A stretch of DNA of 64,000 bases from Streptomyces sp. P9-A2 (lineage in GTDB: Bacteria > Actinomycetota > Actinomycetes > Streptomycetales > Streptomycetaceae). Shown here in pieces: positions 1 through 7,829 of the stretch. How positions within the stretch are numbered: position 1 is the stretch's first letter; each line of letters opens with the position of its first letter. The notes under the pieces are model-generated. The model was given only the letters and a program-made list of their open reading frames with translations, had not been told where the DNA came from and did no database searches. The position numbers and the translations under genes are program-made. Location of the stretch: positions 3,596,001-3,660,000 of the forward strand of contig NZ_JAZIFX010000001.1 in the NCBI RefSeq assembly GCF_036634175.1. The letters run 5' to 3'.

Positions 1-1
1 G

Positions 2-496
2 GACTTCCCGCGCGGGCACCTGGCCGGCTGGGGCGAGGGCTGGCACCACATGGTGCCGCTGATCGGCGAGTCCGTCCGGACCCTGCGCGCCGACGTGCTC
101 CTGGTCTCCCTGGGCCTGATCGACCTCGGCTTCTACACGAACCCCGAGCAGACCGCGGACAACGTCCGCGCCTTCGTCGCGGCGGCACGCTCGGCCAACC
201 GGCGCGTGCGTCTGGTCGTGCTCCCGGTCATACCCAACATCCGCGCGGAGGTCGATCCGGGCTTCGCCGCCCAGGTCGCCCGCTTCAACGACCTCCTGGC
301 GAAGACGGCCGTCGACCTGGACACCCCGGACTCCCCCGTCCTCCTGGCCGCGCTTCCGCCGGAGTACGACATCCACGCCGACACCTACGACGGCACCCAC
401 CCCAACGCGAACGGCGAACACAAGATCGCCGAGGCCTTCGCGGAGGCGTTGTACCGGGGCTGGGAACTGGGCGGTCCCTACGAGGCGGCAGCATAG
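2..496 (+). CDS. SGNH/GDSL-type hydrolase, C-terminal part (5' end outside window)
   Basis: The reading frame is already open at the window edge, so the N-terminus with the catalytic serine block is missing. What is visible is the second half of an SGNH (GDSL) esterase fold: alternating beta strands such as DVLLVSLGLIDL and RLVVLPVIPNI, and near the end DGTHPNANGEHKIAEAF, which matches block V carrying the catalytic Asp and His (DxxH). Enzymes of this family cleave ester or acyl bonds of lipids, sugars or peptides. Substrate cannot be told from this part. Stop is TAG. Confidence 0.8.
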   Translation, partial: DFPRGHLAGWGEGWHHMVPLIGESVRTLRADVLLVSLGLIDLGFYTNPEQTADNVRAFVAAARSANRRVRLVVLPVIPNIRAEVDPGFAAQVARFNDLLAKTAVDLDTPDSPVLLAALPPEYDIHADTYDGTHPNANGEHKIAEAFAEALYRGWELGGPYEAAA

Positions 497-625
497 GGGG
501 GCCTGTCCTGGGAAACCCCGGAGGGGGCCAGGGAGACCCGGGGAAGCCCTGGGCGTCGTCTTCAGCGGTGGCCTCGTCGCTCGCCGCCCGCCCTCTCGCC
601 GCCCCGCCCGCCACTTAGCCCGCCC

Positions 626-762
626 TCATCGCTCGTCCTCCAGGTCGAAGCAGACGGCGCGGGCCCGATCCAAGGTCGGGACGGTGGCCGACGGTCAGGC
701 GGTCAGGCGGTCAGGCGCCGTACGAGGGTGACGAGGTGGTCGGTACGGTCCCGCTCCGGCAT
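626..762 (-). pseudogene. possible decayed small gene between the hydrolase and the first Uma2 gene
   Basis: On the minus strand an ATG at 762 starts MPERDRTDHLVTLVRRLTA and then stops, while a second frame just downstream encodes DRARAVCFDLEDER and ends at a TGA at 626-628. Both pieces have G/C in nearly every third codon position, as in real genes of this genome. Between them lies an 8-bp unit (GGTCAGGC on the plus strand) repeated three times at 693-716, so copy-number slippage could have broken the frame. The parent protein is not recognised; two unrelated chance frames cannot be excluded. The rest of the 497-852 gap shows no other gene. Confidence 0.3.
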
Positions 763-783
763 ATGCGCTTTCTCCCGTGTCCC

Positions 784-852
784 GGTCACCGTGCGTATCG
801 TTGTACCGCGCGGCTGCACTCGTCCACGGGGCAGCCGGGGAGGAGCGCCACG
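784..852 (+). promoter_or_regulatory. upstream block shared with the second Uma2 gene
   Basis: From GGTCACCG at 784 to the start codon at 853 this leader closely matches the leader of the second Uma2 gene (3373-3442). Shared pieces include GGTCACCGT-CGTATCGTTGT, a GCGCGGC-GCAC segment and GCCGGGGAGGA with the Shine-Dalgarno sequence. Distance to the start is 69 nt here and 70 nt there. A common promoter or operator is the simplest reading. Confidence 0.5.
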
Positions 853-1440
853 ATGACCGTCGTAGACGACAGGATCGCCATGGCCGACGCCAACACGCAG
901 CGCTTGGACGAGTGGTTCGAGCGGCTGGAGCGGATGCCCGTCCCCGAAGGATTCAGGGTCGAGATCGTCGGGGGCAACGTCCATATGACACCGCAACGGG
1001 ACACCCACTGGGGGATCATCCGGCGGATCATCCGGGCCGTCGAGGACAGGTTCGGCATGGACGTCACCGTGTTCTCGGACGTCCGTATCGACTTCCCCGG
1101 GCATGGGAACGGCTTCTGCCCGGATGTCGCGGTGCTCCGGGAGGGGGCCCGGAAGGACGCCGAAGGCCACTGGCGGTATCAAGACATCGAATTCATCGTC
1201 GAAGTCATCTCCGAGGGCACGGCCGCCAACGACTACGGCCCGAAGAAGGCCGCCTACGCGACCGCCGAGGTCCCGCTCTACGTCATCGCCGACCCCTACC
1301 AGGCCCGGTGCTACGTCTACACCCGCCCCAAGAACGGCGACTACGTCACGCGGACGAAGGTGGACTTCGGCGACACCCTCGACCTGACCGGGACCGTCGC
1401 GGACCTGAAGCTCGGCACCGACGGCTTCCCCCGCGACTGA
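853..1440 (+). CDS. Uma2-family (DUF820) restriction-endonuclease-like protein
   Basis: The 195-residue protein begins MTVVDDRIAMADANTQRLDEW; the ATG at 853 follows GGGGAGGA with about 6 nt spacing. The core EGFRVEIVGGNVHMTPQRDTHW, then DVAVLREGARKD and FIVEVISEGTAANDYGPKKAAYA, is the Uma2/DUF820 signature: a PD-(D/E)XK fold with the Asp-x(n)-Glu-Val-x-Ser pattern and the GPKK lysines. The biological role of this family in actinobacteria and cyanobacteria is not known; many genomes hold dozens of copies. A paralogue lies 2.6 kb downstream (3443-3976) with the same leader, so the two probably arose by duplication. Confidence 0.85.
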   Translation: MTVVDDRIAMADANTQRLDEWFERLERMPVPEGFRVEIVGGNVHMTPQRDTHWGIIRRIIRAVEDRFGMDVTVFSDVRIDFPGHGNGFCPDVAVLREGARKDAEGHWRYQDIEFIVEVISEGTAANDYGPKKAAYATAEVPLYVIADPYQARCYVYTRPKNGDYVTRTKVDFGDTLDLTGTVADLKLGTDGFPRD

Positions 1441-1526
1441 CCCCGGGTCCCCTCCGCCTCCCCGTCCCCCTCCTCGTTCCCGTCCCCGCTTGCCTGGAGG
1501 GCACTCCAGGTCGTTGGCTGGTGGTC

Positions 1527-2519
1527 ATGGAGTACACACAGCTCGGACGCACGGGACTGAAGGTCGGCCGGCTCGTCCTCGGGACGATGAACTTCGGTCC
1601 GCAGACCGACGAGGCCGACAGCCACGCCATCATGGACGCGGCGCTGGACGCCGGGATCAACCTCTTCGACACCGCCAATGTCTATGGGTGGGGCGAGAAC
1701 AAGGGCCGTACCGAGGAGATCATCGGCAACTGGTTCGCCCAGGGCGGCGAGCGGCGCGACAAGGTCGTGCTCGCCACCAAGGTGTACGCGAACATGGCCG
1801 CCGACGGCGAGGCGTGGCCCAACCACGACAAGCTGTCCGCCCTGAACATCCGGCGGGCCGTGGACGCCTCGCTGAAGCGGCTGCGGACGGACCACATCGA
1901 CCTGTACCAGTTCCACCACATCGACCGCGACACGTCGTTCGACGAGATCTGGCAGGCCGTCGACGTCCTGGTCCAGCAGGGCAAGATCCTCTACGCGGGG
2001 TCGTCCAACTTCCCCGGCTACAAGATCGCCCAGGCGAACGAGACCGCGGCCCGGCGCGGCGGGACCATCGGCCTGGTCAGCGAGCAGTGCCTCTACAACC
2101 TCGCCGAGCGCCGCGCCGAGATGGAGGTCATCCCGGCCGCGCGGGACTACGGGCTCGGGGTCATCCCCTGGTCGCCGCTGAACGGCGGACTGCTGGGCGG
2201 CGTGATCAAGAAGGAGGTCCAGGGCGGGCGCCGGGCCGCCGGCCGGGCCGCCGAGGCCCTCGCCGACCCGGCCGGCCGCGCGCGGATCCAGGCGTACGAG
2301 GACCTGCTCGACAAGCACGGCATCGAGCCCGGCGAGGCCGCGCTGGCCTGGCTGCTCACCCGGCCCGGGGTGACCGGCCCGATCGTCGGGCCGCGCACCG
2401 CCGAGCAGCTGGCATCGGCACTGCGGGCGGTCGAGCTGGAACTGGGCGAGGAACTGCTGGCCTCGCTGGACGAGATCTTCCCCGGCCCGGGGCCGTCCCC
2501 GGAGGCCTTCGCCTGGTAG
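1527..2519 (+). CDS. aldo/keto reductase
   Basis: The 330-residue protein starts MEYTQLGRTGLKVGRLVLGTMNFG, a standard aldo/keto reductase N-terminus. The TIM-barrel active-site pattern is present: INLFDTANVYGWG (catalytic Asp and Tyr), VVLATKVY (Lys) and YQFHHIDRD (His). C-terminal VTGPIVGPRTAEQL forms the NADPH 2'-phosphate region. Such enzymes reduce aldehydes or ketones with NADPH; the substrate is not evident. An in-frame GTG at 1521 is an alternative start. A strong hairpin terminator follows at 2552-2593, so it looks monocistronic. Confidence 0.88.
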   Translation: MEYTQLGRTGLKVGRLVLGTMNFGPQTDEADSHAIMDAALDAGINLFDTANVYGWGENKGRTEEIIGNWFAQGGERRDKVVLATKVYANMAADGEAWPNHDKLSALNIRRAVDASLKRLRTDHIDLYQFHHIDRDTSFDEIWQAVDVLVQQGKILYAGSSNFPGYKIAQANETAARRGGTIGLVSEQCLYNLAERRAEMEVIPAARDYGLGVIPWSPLNGGLLGGVIKKEVQGGRRAAGRAAEALADPAGRARIQAYEDLLDKHGIEPGEAALAWLLTRPGVTGPIVGPRTAEQLASALRAVELELGEELLASLDEIFPGPGPSPEAFAW

Positions 2520-2551
2520 GACGGACAAAACGGGTAGGACGGGTGGAACAC

Positions 2552-2593
2552 GGCCCGCTCCGGCGCCGGGCACGACAGGCGCCGGAGCGGGCC
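2552..2593. terminator. hairpin terminator after the aldo/keto reductase
   Basis: GGCCCGCTCCGGCGC at 2552-2566 is perfectly complementary to 2579-2593, giving a 15-bp stem with a 12-nt loop, 32 nt after the stop codon. It lies between convergent genes and can serve both strands. A 16-bp unit, GGGCCGACGTCCGCGC, is then repeated twice in tandem at 2589-2620. Confidence 0.75.
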
Positions 2594-2657
2594 GACGTCC
2601 GCGCGGGCCGACGTCCGCGCGGGCCCGTGTCGGAGCAGGCCGGCGGTGGCGGCGCGG

Positions 2658-2744
2658 CTAACCGAGCGCCGACGCCAGCGCCACCACGACGAACATCAAT
2701 ACGAGCGCACCGGCCATGATCCGGTTCCGGGTTTTCGGGTCCAC
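2658..2744 (-). CDS. 28-residue single-pass membrane protein
   Basis: A GTG at 2742-2744 opens a short frame of 28 residues: VDPKTRNRIMAG followed by the hydrophobic run ALVLMFVVVALASALG, then TAG. The charged N-terminus and about 16-residue hydrophobic stretch make a single transmembrane segment, probably with the N-terminus inside. GAGGG just upstream of the start can act as a weak ribosome binding site. It sits 10 bp behind the stop codon of the downstream-oriented thpR gene on the same strand, so the two may be co-transcribed. I recall similar short proteins as conserved hypotheticals in Streptomyces; function is unknown. Confidence 0.6.
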   Translation of the reverse strand: MDPKTRNRIMAGALVLMFVVVALASALG

Positions 2745-2754
2745 GCCCTCGAGC

Positions 2755-3327
2755 CTAACCGGCCGCCCCGGTCGGGCAGCGCGCGACCACCTCGTAACGG
2801 GGCTGCTCGCCCGGTACACCCGACCTCGGCAGGTGGCTGCGCACCAGCGCGAGCTCGCCCACGGTCCAAGCGCGGCTGCGGAACCCGGCCAGCGCTTCCA
2901 GGTACGGCTGTGTGTCGATAGCCGTGCCGCTGCGGGCCAGCGTCAGGTGGGCCTTGTAGCGGCGGTGCTCCTCCCTCTCCACGCCGGCCTTCCGCCCCGC
3001 CGCCTCCGCGCGCTCGGCGAGCAGGCGCAGGGTGCGCAGGTCACCGTCCGCCCCGGCCCACAACGCCCTCCCGTGCCCGAACTGGCCGCCACCGCCCAGG
3101 GCCAGCCCGAACGGCTCGGTGCGGGCCGCCGCCCGCTCCAGGCGCGCCGTCAGCCCGGGTACGAGAGCGTCGTCGACCTCGCCGTAGAAGGCGACGGTGA
3201 AGTGCCATCCCGCACGGCCTGTCCAGCGCAAGTCCTCCGCCCCGGGCAGCCCCCGCAACACCTCGACCGCGACGGCAAGCTCCTGGGACACGTCCTCGGG
3301 CGGCAGCACGGCGGCGAAGAGTCTCAT
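2755..3327 (-). CDS. thpR: RNA 2',3'-cyclic phosphodiesterase (LigT/2H family)
   Basis: The 190-residue protein starts MRLFAAVLPPEDVSQELA. It carries the two HxT/S motifs that define 2H phosphoesterases: GWHFTVAFYGEV near residue 42 and YKAHLTLARSG near residue 127, each in a duplicated alpha-beta half. ThpR-type enzymes open 2',3'-cyclic phosphates at RNA ends; the older name is 2'-5' RNA ligase. The ATG at 3327 is chosen because homology begins exactly there. It is divergent from the second Uma2 gene, with 115 bp between starts. The membrane microprotein at 2658-2744 follows in the same orientation. Confidence 0.85.
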   Translation of the reverse strand: MRLFAAVLPPEDVSQELAVAVEVLRGLPGAEDLRWTGRAGWHFTVAFYGEVDDALVPGLTARLERAAARTEPFGLALGGGGQFGHGRALWAGADGDLRTLRLLAERAEAAGRKAGVEREEHRRYKAHLTLARSGTAIDTQPYLEALAGFRSRAWTVGELALVRSHLPRSGVPGEQPRYEVVARCPTGAAG

Positions 3328-3372
3328 GCGTCCAGTCTCACCGGCGAACACATGTACACCCACACGTGTCTT

Positions 3373-3442
3373 GGTCACCGTACGTATCGTTGTCATGCGC
3401 GGCCGCACCCGTTCCGGGTGTGGCCGGGGAGGAACACCACCG
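3373..3442 (+). promoter_or_regulatory. leader of the second Uma2 gene, copy of the 784-852 block
   Basis: GGTCACCG at 3373 continues as TACGTATCGTTGT and ends in GCCGGGGAGGAAC before the ATG at 3443. It matches the block before the first Uma2 gene over about 70 nt with scattered substitutions, while the intervening genes do not repeat. Confidence 0.5.
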
Positions 3443-3976
3443 ATGACCGAGTGCACCGGCGAACTCACACTCGACATGATGTTCGGGTGGCTGGAGAAGA
3501 TGCCCGTCCCCGAGGGATACAAGGCCGAGATCGTCGGGGGCCACATCCTCCTGACACCCCAGCGGGACACCCACTGGGACATCACCATCGACATCCTTGA
3601 GCACGTGCGCGCCAAGTACCCGCGCACGTGCCTGTGGTCCGATGTCCGCATGGACTACCCGGGGCGTCTCAACGGGTTCGCCTCCGACGTGGTCGCTTTC
3701 ACCGAAGGCACCCGCCGCGACATCGAGTTCGTCGCTGAAGTGATCTCCGGGGAGACCGCGGCCAACGACTACGGTCCGAAGAAGGACACCTACGCCGCCG
3801 TCGGCGTCCCCGTGTACCTGATCGTGGACCCGTACACCGGCGAGTGGCACCTGCACACCCTGCCGAAGGACGGCACCTACCACGGTGCCGTCACCTTCGG
3901 CTTCGGCGAGGAGATCGACCTGACCGGGACGGTCGTCGGCCTCGTCCTCAGGACCGACGAGTTCCCCCGCGACTGA
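3443..3976 (+). CDS. Uma2-family (DUF820) restriction-endonuclease-like protein, second copy
   Basis: This 177-residue protein, MTECTGELTLDMMFGWLEKM, parallels the copy at 853-1440: EGYKAEIVGGHILLTPQRDTHW, DVVAFTEGTRRDIEF, VAEVISGETAANDYGPKKD and YLIVDPYTGEW. The PD-(D/E)XK-like Asp and Glu residues are kept. It lacks about 15 residues in the middle relative to the first copy (the REGARKDAEGHWRYQD segment is shortened). The start ATG is supported by GGGGAGGA 8 nt upstream. Its 3' end overlaps the convergent MFS gene by 29 bp. Function of the family is unknown. Confidence 0.85.
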   Translation: MTECTGELTLDMMFGWLEKMPVPEGYKAEIVGGHILLTPQRDTHWDITIDILEHVRAKYPRTCLWSDVRMDYPGRLNGFASDVVAFTEGTRRDIEFVAEVISGETAANDYGPKKDTYAAVGVPVYLIVDPYTGEWHLHTLPKDGTYHGAVTFGFGEEIDLTGTVVGLVLRTDEFPRD

Positions 3977-5423
3977 CCGGTCCCGCCGCGCCGGAGGCGA
4001 TCCCCGCCGGCACGGGCGCCGCCGCCCCCGCCGGCACGGGCGCCGCCGCTACGCCGTTCGAGCCGGCTCCTCCTGACGCCCGCGGCACGAACCGCATCCT
4101 CGGATGTCCGTCGTTCCAGCCGACCGACAGGCGCAGGTTGCCGACGCGGGCCAGGATCAGGCCGATCACGGCGGCGGCGAGGGCCGCGATGGCGCCGCCC
4201 GTCGCCAGGCCCACCCGGGCACCGTAGGTGTCGGTCATCCAGCCGACGATCGGGGCGCCGACGGGCGCGCCGCCGAGGAAGACCATCATGTACAGGGCCA
4301 TGACGCGGCCGCGCACGGCCGGGTCGGTGGCCATCTGGATGCTGGTGTTGGTGGTGACGTTGACCGTCATGGCGAACAGGCCGATCGGGATCATGAGCAG
4401 GGCGAACAGCCACAGGGTGGGTGCCCCGGCCGCCACGATCTCCAGTGCGCCGAAGGCCACCGCCGCCATGATCAGCAGCCGCAGACGGGCCGTGCCGCGC
4501 CGGGCGGCGAGCAGGGCGCCGGCCAGGGAACCGACCGCCATCAGCGTGTTGAACAGGCTGTAGACGCCCGCTCCCCCGTCGAAGACGTCGTCGGCGAAGG
4601 CCGAGAGGTAGACGGGGAAGTTGAAGGCGAAGGTGCCGATGAACCCCACCAGGACGATGGGCCAGAGCAGCTCGGGCCGGCCCGCGACATAACGCAGTCC
4701 TTCCCGCAGTTGCCCCTTGCCGCGCGGGGACGGCGTGACGGAGTGCAGTTCGCGGGCCCGCATCATCAGCAGGCCGGCGATCGGCGCGATGAAGGACACG
4801 CCGTTGAGGAAGAACGCCCAGCCCGTGCCGACGCCGGTGATCAGCAAGCCCGCGACGGCGGGGCCGACCAGCCGGGCGGACTGGAAGTTGGCGGAGTTCA
4901 GGCTGACCGCGTTCTGCAGCCGGCCGGAGCCGACGAGTTCCGCGACGAAGGACTGGCGGGCCGGGTTGTCGACCACCGTGGCCAGACCGGTGACGAAGGC
5001 GGCGACGTAGACGTGCCAGACCTCGACCTGCCCGGTGAGGGTGAGGGCGGCGAGCGCCAGCGAGGTGAGGGCCATCGCCGACTGGGTGACGAGCAGCGTG
5101 GGGCGCTTGCGCAGGCGGTCGACGAGGACGCCGCCGTACAGGCCGAACAGCAGCATCGGCAGGAACTGCAGGGCCGTGGTGATGCCGACGGCGGCCGAGG
5201 AGGCGGTGAGGGTGAGCACCAGCCAGTCCTGGGCGATGCGCTGCATCCAGGTGCCGATGTTGGAGACGACCTGGCCGAGGAAGAACAGGCGGTAGTTCCT
5301 GATCTTCAGCGAGGAGAACATCCCATCGGACCTGCGGGGGGCCCGGTCCGGCGCTTCGGGGTCGGTCGGGGTGTCGTCGGTGTCAGGTGCGGGGGCGGAA
5401 TCTGCTCCGGATCCCGTACTCAA
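3948..5423 (-). CDS. MFS transporter, MarR-controlled
   Basis: The 491-residue membrane protein has about 12 hydrophobic segments, beginning MFSSLKIRNYRLFFLGQVVSNIGTW, which is typical of the MFS_3/EntS-like group of drug or siderophore exporters. A TTG at 5423 is the likely start: TAGGAGG lies 6 nt upstream and no better start is nearby. The first 30 residues are acidic and proline-rich and the C-terminus carries an Ala-Pro repeat encoded by a 24-bp duplication near 4008-4055. It follows the MarR gene by 58 bp on the same strand, so it is probably the exporter that this regulator controls. Confidence 0.85.
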   Translation of the reverse strand: MSTGSGADSAPAPDTDDTPTDPEAPDRAPRRSDGMFSSLKIRNYRLFFLGQVVSNIGTWMQRIAQDWLVLTLTASSAAVGITTALQFLPMLLFGLYGGVLVDRLRKRPTLLVTQSAMALTSLALAALTLTGQVEVWHVYVAAFVTGLATVVDNPARQSFVAELVGSGRLQNAVSLNSANFQSARLVGPAVAGLLITGVGTGWAFFLNGVSFIAPIAGLLMMRARELHSVTPSPRGKGQLREGLRYVAGRPELLWPIVLVGFIGTFAFNFPVYLSAFADDVFDGGAGVYSLFNTLMAVGSLAGALLAARRGTARLRLLIMAAVAFGALEIVAAGAPTLWLFALLMIPIGLFAMTVNVTTNTSIQMATDPAVRGRVMALYMMVFLGGAPVGAPIVGWMTDTYGARVGLATGGAIAALAAAVIGLILARVGNLRLSVGWNDGHPRMRFVPRASGGAGSNGVAAAPVPAGAAAPVPAGIASGAAGPVSRGGTRRS

Positions 5424-5481
5424 AGTTCGCCTCCTAGCGGCAACTGCTGGGTTTCCTGGCTAAGTTTTCTGGCTGGGTTCT

Positions 5482-5919
5482 CTAGAGGTGCGCGAGCTTC
5501 TCCAGGACGGGGGCGGCGGCACGGAGCTTCGCCCACTCGTCCTCGTCGAGCTGCTCGGTCAGGGTGGAGAGGAAGACGTTCCGCCTGCGGCGGCTTTCCT
5601 CCAGCATCGCCTCCGCCTGTTCGGTCTGCGTGACGACCTTCTGGCGCCGGTCGTCCGGATGCGGCTCCAGCCGGACCAGTCCCTTGGCCTCCAGCAGCGC
5701 CACGATGCGGGTCATCGAGGGCGGCTGGACGTGTTCCTTGCGGGCGAGTTCGCCCGGGGTGGCCCGGCCGCACCGGGCGAGGGTGCCCAGCACCGACATC
5801 TCGGTGGGGCTGAGCGACTCGTCGACGCGCTGGTGCTTGAGCCGACGGGACAGACGCATCACGGCGGATCGGAGGGCGTTCACGGCGGCTACGTCGTCGC
5901 CCTGGCTGAGGTCTGGCAT
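5482..5919 (-). CDS. MarR-family transcriptional regulator
   Basis: The 145-residue protein has the winged helix of MarR: LSPTEMSVLGTLARCG, then ELARKEHVQPPSMTRIVALLEAKGLV (recognition helix) and the wing RLEPHPDDRRQKVVTQTEQ. MarR dimers usually repress their own operon and are released by small phenolic or oxidant ligands. It is the first gene of a two-gene operon with the MFS transporter at 3948-5423. A palindromic operator candidate (5924-5951) starts only 5 nt upstream of the ATG, consistent with autorepression. Confidence 0.9.
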   Translation of the reverse strand: MPDLSQGDDVAAVNALRSAVMRLSRRLKHQRVDESLSPTEMSVLGTLARCGRATPGELARKEHVQPPSMTRIVALLEAKGLVRLEPHPDDRRQKVVTQTEQAEAMLEESRRRRNVFLSTLTEQLDEDEWAKLRAAAPVLEKLAHL

Positions 5920-5923
5920 GTTA

Positions 5924-5951
5924 TTTAGCGTAACTCATTACTCTCGCTAAA
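5924..5951. promoter_or_regulatory. MarR operator candidate, nested palindrome
   Basis: TTTAGCG at 5924-5930 is mirrored by CGCTAAA at 5945-5951 across 14 nt. Inside lies a second palindrome, GTAACTCATTAC at 5930-5941. The site abuts the marR start codon and is the only AT-rich stretch nearby, so it probably overlaps the promoter of the marR-MFS operon. Confidence 0.65.
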
Positions 5952-6037
5952 GGACTACCCGCGTCGAGCCCACCTACCGCCGGCGCCCGTGACCTCGGCC
6001 ACTCACCCACGGAATCGCCCGGCCGGATCACTCGGTC

Positions 6038-6059
6038 GAATCACTCGTACGAGTGATTC
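6038..6059. promoter_or_regulatory. perfect 22-bp palindrome before the RHH gene
   Basis: The core AATCACTCGTACGAGTGATT (6039-6058) is a perfect palindrome extended by G and C on each side to 22 bp. A further half-site, GATCACTCG, lies just upstream at 6027-6035. It is 46 bp ahead of the ribbon-helix-helix gene, and tandem half-sites are how RHH dimers usually bind, so autoregulation is likely. Confidence 0.6.
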
Positions 6060-6104
6060 CGGCGTGGATGCGGGCACGCCGGGCCGGGATGTGCGGCAAC
6101 CCTC

Positions 6105-6293
6105 ATGCCCATGGGGACCGATGTACTCAGCCTGCGCATGGACCACGAGCTGCTCGAGCGGCTCCGGCAACATGCCGCCAGACGCGGAATGAGCGTCCAG
6201 GACTATGTCGTCCAGACGCTCATTCGCGATGACTTCGACCAGCGGTTCCAGACCGCCGTCGAGGAGACGGAGAAGTTCTACGACGTCACTTGA
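6105..6293 (+). CDS. ribbon-helix-helix (Arc/CopG-like) DNA-binding protein, orphan
   Basis: The 62-residue protein MPMGTDVLSLRMDHELLERL has the ribbon-helix-helix layout: a short beta strand (VLSLRM), helix 1 (HELLERLRQHAARRG), the turn MSVQ and helix 2 (DYVVQTLIRDDF), then an acidic tail. Such proteins bind DNA as dimers of dimers; many are antitoxins or plasmid repressors. No toxin gene lies next to it: downstream is the convergent NCS2 permease. A second ATG at 6111 is possible. The 22-bp palindrome upstream supports an autorepressor. Confidence 0.7.
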   Translation: MPMGTDVLSLRMDHELLERLRQHAARRGMSVQDYVVQTLIRDDFDQRFQTAVEETEKFYDVT

Positions 6294-6377
6294 ACCTTGA
6301 CGCCGAGCGGTGACACCGAGCCGTGACGCTTCTCCCGCCGAGCCGGGCCGGGCCGGATCAGGCCGGCCCGGGTCGGA

Positions 6378-7829
6378 TCAGGTCAGGCCCAGCGCCGGCA
6401 TCAGGTAGTAGAAGGCGAAGACCGCCGACACCACGTACAACGGCACCGGCACCTCCTTGCCGCGCCCGGCCGCCAGGCGCAGCACCACGAAGGTGATGAA
6501 GCCCATGCCGATGCCGTTGGTGATCGAGTAGGTGAACGGCATCATCACCATGGTCACGAAGGCCGGGATGGCGATGGTGTGGTCCGCCCAGTCGATCTCC
6601 TTGATCGAGCCCGCCAGGATCAGGAAACCGACCGCGAGCAGCGCCGGGGTCGCCGCCTGCGACGGGACCATGGTGGCGACGGGTGTGAGGAACAGCGCGA
6701 CGGCGAAGAGCGCCCCGGTGACGACGTTGGCGAAGCCGGTGCGCGCGCCCTCGCCGACACCGGCGGTGGACTCCACGAAGGCGGTGGTGGCGGAGGCGGA
6801 GCTGGCGCCACCCGCGGCGACCGCGACACCGTCGATGAACAGGACCTTGTTGATGCCGGGCATCTGGCCCTCGCCGTCGGTCAGCTTGGCCTCGTCGGAG
6901 ATCCCCATGATCGTGCCCATCGCGTCGAAGAAGCACGACAGCAGCACGGTGAAGACGAACAGGACGCCGGTCAGCACGCCGACCTTACCGAAACCGCCGA
7001 ACAGGCTGACCTCGCCGATCAGGCCGAAGTCGGGGGTGGCGAACGGGTTGCCGGGCCAGGTCGGGGTCGTCAGGCCCCAGGAGGGGATGTCGGCCACGGC
7101 GTTGATGATCACGCCGAGAACGGTCATCGCGACGATCGAGATGAGGATCGCGCCGGGCACCTTGCGCACGATCAGCGCGAGGGTGAGCAGCGCGCCGAGG
7201 ATGAAGACGAGGACCGGCCAGCCGGTGAGGTGACCGTTGCTGCCGAGCTGCATCGGCACGGTGGTGTGCGCGGCGTCCGGGATGCGGGAGATGAAACCGG
7301 AGTCGACGAGGCCGATCAGCATGATGAACAGGCCGATACCGATGGCGATGGCCTTGCGCAGACCGTGCGGGACGGCGTTCATCACGCGCTCGCGCAGACC
7401 GGTGGCGACCAGCAGCATGACGATGAAACCGGCCAGTACCACCATCCCCATGGCGTCCGGCCAGGACATGCGCGGGGCGAGCTGGAGCGCGACGACCGAG
7501 TTCACGCCGAGACCGGCGGCCAGCGCGATCGGCACGTTGCCGATGACACCCATGAGCAGCGTGGTGAACGCCGCCGTCAGGGCGGTCGCGGTGACCAGCT
7601 GACCGTTGTCGAGCTGGTTGCCGTACAGGTCCTTCGAGCTGCCCAGGATGATCGGGTTCAGCACGATGATGTAGGCCATCGCGAAGAAGGTGGCGAACCC
7701 GCCACGAATCTCGCGGGGCAGGGAGCTGCCCCGCTCGGAGATCTTGAAGTAGCGGTCCAGTGCGCCGGAGCCGGGGCTGGACCCCGGCTGATCGGGCATC
7801 GGAGCCTTGGCGGGGGCCGACGTGGACAT
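6378..7829 (-). CDS. NCS2-family purine (adenine/guanine/hypoxanthine) permease
   Basis: The 483-residue protein is a polytopic permease of the AzgA/PbuG branch of NCS2: EIRGGFATFFAMAYIIVLNPIIL at the start, GLGVNSVVAL, and the later signature SSASATTAFVESTAGVGEGARTG. The family imports purine bases by proton symport. GAGG 8 nt upstream supports the ATG at 7829. The 190-bp divergent gap to the DUF2530 gene has an AT-rich stretch at about 7890-7935 that should hold its promoter; no purine riboswitch is visible. Confidence 0.88.
   Translation of the reverse strand: MSTSAPAKAPMPDQPGSSPGSGALDRYFKISERGSSLPREIRGGFATFFAMAYIIVLNPIILGSSKDLYGNQLDNGQLVTATALTAAFTTLLMGVIGNVPIALAAGLGVNSVVALQLAPRMSWPDAMGMVVLAGFIVMLLVATGLRERVMNAVPHGLRKAIAIGIGLFIMLIGLVDSGFISRIPDAAHTTVPMQLGSNGHLTGWPVLVFILGALLTLALIVRKVPGAILISIVAMTVLGVIINAVADIPSWGLTTPTWPGNPFATPDFGLIGEVSLFGGFGKVGVLTGVLFVFTVLLSCFFDAMGTIMGISDEAKLTDGEGQMPGINKVLFIDGVAVAAGGASSASATTAFVESTAGVGEGARTGFANVVTGALFAVALFLTPVATMVPSQAATPALLAVGFLILAGSIKEIDWADHTIAIPAFVTMVMMPFTYSITNGIGMGFITFVVLRLAAGRGKEVPVPLYVVSAVFAFYYLMPALGLT

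Noticed and set aside
1341..2573. 410-codon minus-strand frame opposite the aldo/keto reductase
   Set aside because: It is the antisense shadow of a well-supported gene and has no homology or ribosome site. The same applies to the other long antisense frames in the window.
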